From positions 1,738 to 25,105 of the forward strand of contig PMST01000319.1 in the NCBI GenBank assembly GCA_003168295.1: a DNA stretch of 23,368 bases, given 5' to 3'. Source of the stretch: Actinomycetota bacterium (lineage in GTDB: Bacteria; Actinomycetota; Actinomycetes; Streptosporangiales; Streptosporangiaceae). Positions 21,257 through 23,368 of the stretch are shown piece after piece; the stretch's first letter is position 1, and every line of letters starts with the position of its first letter. Below the pieces are notes generated by a model. The model had not been told where the DNA came from, did not search any database, and saw only the letters and a program-made list of their open reading frames with translations. Both the position numbers and the translations under genes were made by a program.

Positions 21257-21402
21257 GAATGCCTCCGTGCCGCGATTACCGCCGCGTTTACCCGGCTCGC
21301 CTGCCTTTAAGCCGGCCGGCGCCCGTCAGGTTAGCGGTGACAGTATCGTCTGGAGCGCAAAACCACCGTCGTTCGGCCAAATAGGACGTAACCGGGTCCG
21401 GG

Positions 21403-23244
21403 CTAGGGAGTAGCCGCCGCAGGTGATCCGGAATCCGCCACCCAGACATCCGACGGAACGGGCCCTGGTGCCTGCGGTGACGGCCGGTCACGGCGCAGGA
21501 CGGTGAGCAGTTCGTCGTACGGGCCGATCAGGTAGGCCTCGTCGTCGGGCCGGAACCGGGTGTTGCGCCGGGGCGGGTGTTCCAGGATCAGCTTGTCGGC
21601 GGCGCGCCGCAGCGCGAGCACCCGGGTCCTGGCCCCCAGGTCGTGCATGGCCACCCCGTGCAGCCCGCCGTCGGGGGTGACGGTCAGCCGGGCCACCAGC
21701 AGCGGTACGTCGCCGGCGTAGAACGTGCTCAGCACGTCCAGGCCGAGCGCCGCGCCCACGAACCACGGTGCGGCCAGCGCCGCGGTCGACCGGACCATGG
21801 TGAACCCGAAGCTGCTTTTCACCGAGCGGGCGAGCTGCGGGTCGAAGATCCGGAGCACCACCGGCGTGGTCTGCCAGCGCGCGCCGAGCTGGTCGCGTAC
21901 GGCCAGGCCGGTCTCCAGGTTGGCGAGGTCGTCGCTGGTCACGACGGCCACGGCGGAGGCGCTGGTGAGCCGGACCGACTCCAGGGTCTCCGGCAGCGTG
22001 GCGTCGGCGATGACCACAGGCACGCCGAGCGCGCGGAGCTGTCCAAGGTGGCGGTTGTGCTCGCTCTTCTCCACGACCACGATGTCGCGGCCCGCCGCGG
22101 CCAGCTGCTTGACGACCCCCATGCCGACCGCGCCCAGGCCGATGACCAGGACGTGCCCCGTCAGCCCGGTGATCTGCTGTCGGCCGAGCGATTCCTCGAT
22201 CCGGCGGCTGACGAGCACGTTGGTGAGCAGGGCGAAGAAGACCGCCACGAACAAGGCGCCAGCCAGCATCAGGCCGACCGCGCAGGCCATCAGCCACGGG
22301 GCCTGACCGCGGAAGGAGAAGTCACCGTAGCCAACGGTGGTGATCGTCTCCACGGTGAAGTACAGGGCGTCAAGCACCGAGAGATGCTGCGTGCTGGTGA
22401 GCTGGTAGGCCAGCCGCAGCACGACGGTGGCGCCGATCAGCACCGTGACCAGCGCGGCCATGGCCAGCACGAGCCGCCGGTCCGCGGCGTGCAGCAGCGA
22501 AAGCACGAGATGCCAGGCCCGCCGGGGCGCCACGGCGCCCAGCGGACTTCCCGGCCCGCCGCGATGCCCGCTCACGCCGGTGTGCGCGCTCACGTTGGCC
22601 TTCTGCAGCTCCTCAGGCGTGCCGATCACCATAACCTTGTCCCCCGCCGTGACCTGGACGTCACGGCCAGGGCAGACCACGACGTCGTCGCCGGAGGCGG
22701 GGACGACAGCGATCGGCGCCAGCGCGCCGTACAGCTCGCGCAGACTGGCGGCCCGGGGGACCGAGGTCCACGCGGCGGTGAAACGTTCGCCGGACAGGAT
22801 GATTTCCTGCGCGCTTGACCGCAGGCAGGCCTCGACCACCGACGGTGCCGACAGCCCGGCGACATCAAGCACCTCCACCCCGACCTGGGCCAGCGCCCGG
22901 CCCACGGCGGGGTTCCCCAGCTGCGCGACCACCCGCACGTCTTCGCGGAGCTGGCGGGTCAGCAGCGCCGTCTCCAGCGTGTACAGGTCATCTTCGGCCG
23001 CGCAGATCACCGCCGCGGCCCCGGCCAGCCCGGCCCCGGTGAGGGTCTCCGCGACCCGTGAGCTCCCGGAGACGTGCGGCACGCCCCAGCTGACCAGGAT
23101 CCGGGCCAGGCGCACGTCCGGGTCGTCGTCGATGACCACCGCCGGGACCCCGGATAGGCTCAGCTGCTCCACGATACGGAGCCCGACCCCCCGAAGCCCG
23201 CAGACGATCACATGTCCGCGCCAGTCCCCATACGTACCCGTCAC
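21403..23244 (-). CDS. potassium channel with RCK domains on both sides of the pore
   Basis: A 613-residue protein. Residues 10-210 form an RCK (TrkA-N plus TrkA-C-like) unit with nucleotide loop GLRGVG (16-21). Residues 255-345 contain two membrane helices flanking a pore loop with the full K+ selectivity filter TVGYGD (303-308). Residues 363-600 form a second RCK unit with GLGAVGMG (369-376), VVVEKSEHN and a TrkA-C-like tail. It is thus a 2-TM potassium channel with an extra N-terminal regulatory domain. Most bacterial channels (MthK type) have only the one after the pore. The start is a GTG at 23244 with a weak upstream site. It is probably single-gene; the glycosidase gene begins 146 nt downstream on the same strand. 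Confidence 0.9.
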   Translation of the reverse strand: MTGTYGDWRGHVIVCGLRGVGLRIVEQLSLSGVPAVVIDDDPDVRLARILVSWGVPHVSGSSRVAETLTGAGLAGAAAVICAAEDDLYTLETALLTRQLREDVRVVAQLGNPAVGRALAQVGVEVLDVAGLSAPSVVEACLRSSAQEIILSGERFTAAWTSVPRAASLRELYGALAPIAVVPASGDDVVVCPGRDVQVTAGDKVMVIGTPEELQKANVSAHTGVSGHRGGPGSPLGAVAPRRAWHLVLSLLHAADRRLVLAMAALVTVLIGATVVLRLAYQLTSTQHLSVLDALYFTVETITTVGYGDFSFRGQAPWLMACAVGLMLAGALFVAVFFALLTNVLVSRRIEESLGRQQITGLTGHVLVIGLGAVGMGVVKQLAAAGRDIVVVEKSEHNRHLGQLRALGVPVVIADATLPETLESVRLTSASAVAVVTSDDLANLETGLAVRDQLGARWQTTPVVLRIFDPQLARSVKSSFGFTMVRSTAALAAPWFVGAALGLDVLSTFYAGDVPLLVARLTVTPDGGLHGVAMHDLGARTRVLALRRAADKLILEHPPRRNTRFRPDDEAYLIGPYDELLTVLRRDRPSPQAPGPVPSDVWVADSGSPAAATP

Positions 23245-23317
23245 CCCAGATACCGTCCCACGTCCCGATGTCGGTGACGTTAGCCCCTTATATCAACCAG
23301 GTGACCTGGCGAACCCG

Positions 23318-23368
23318 CTACCTGAGCAGTTCCCGGGCGATCACGAGCTGCTGGATCTGGCTGGTGCC
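23318..23368 (-). CDS. acyl-CoA dehydrogenase, last 16 codons only
   Basis: The right edge shows the end of a minus-strand gene reading GTSQIQQLVIARELLR before a TAG at 23318-23320. This is the characteristic C-terminus of acyl-CoA dehydrogenases (EGTSQIQ-x2-VIAREL), where the helix near the FAD and active site ends. Nothing else of the gene is inside the window. It lies 73 nt upstream of the channel gene on the same strand. Confidence 0.75.
   Translation of the reverse strand, partial: GTSQIQQLVIARELLR

Noticed and set aside
20015..21310. A 431-codon open frame on the plus strand
   Set aside because: It is antisense to the secreted glycosidase-like gene, with Val/Arg/Gly/His-biased low-complexity translation.
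21311..21320. GCCGGCCGGC palindrome upstream of the glycosidase gene
   Set aside because: Short GC-only palindromes of this kind are frequent by chance at this base composition.

Overview
The window is high-GC DNA, with G or C in most third codon positions, frequent GTG and TTG starts, and gene families typical of Actinobacteria: an ECF19-like SigK/RskA pair, DUF4331, an SCO6745-like protein and a two-RCK potassium channel. I read it as an actinomycete chromosome segment. I cannot name the genus. There is no rRNA, tRNA, CRISPR array, transposase or phage gene, so this looks like ordinary chromosome with several accessory-type small operons.

Layout. 1-227 is the 5' part of an SCO6745-like gene (minus). 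377-1690 is a YbhN/LPG-synthase-type flippase-like membrane protein with a pentapeptide-repeat tail. A 59-residue membrane or secreted miniprotein (1677-1856, minus) overlaps its 3' end head-on. 1927-5669 (minus) encodes two half ABC exporters, coupled by an ATGA overlap. 5754-7114 is the sigma factor/anti-sigma pair. A motif resembling the SigK promoter lies so close to the sigma ATG that the message would be leaderless. 7167-9333 (minus) is a three-gene set: a Tat-signal mini-protein, a DUF4331 protein and a small predicted beta protein, with a palindromic operator-like site upstream. 9334-9758 has no convincing gene. 9759-11000 (minus) is a PIG-V-like GT-C membrane mannosyltransferase candidate. 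Acylphosphatase (11224-11490) and a TauD/AtsK-like dioxygenase (11583-12506) follow on the plus strand. The dioxygenase has a palindrome over its promoter and a strong GC hairpin after it.

12801-17573 (minus) holds four genes: an APC amino-acid permease, an overlapping cNMP/CBS/DUF294 regulator, a tyrosinase-type copper oxidase, and a separate small protein that looks like a tyrosinase C-terminal domain. 17776-19011 is an MFS transporter. It converges on a secreted six-hairpin glycosidase-like protein (19082-21256, minus), with a perfect 42-nt palindrome between them. 21403-23244 (minus) is an RCK-pore-RCK potassium channel. 23318-23368 is the very end of an acyl-CoA dehydrogenase gene.

Most worth following up: the tyrosinase with a fungal/plant-like Cys-x-His motif and its C-terminal domain on a separate, coupled gene; the APC permease coupled to a cNMP/CBS/DUF294 regulator; the apparently leaderless, self-controlled sigK promoter; and the hidden 59-residue gene beside the exporter pair. 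All functional calls come from reading motifs by eye and remembered family features. No searches were run.
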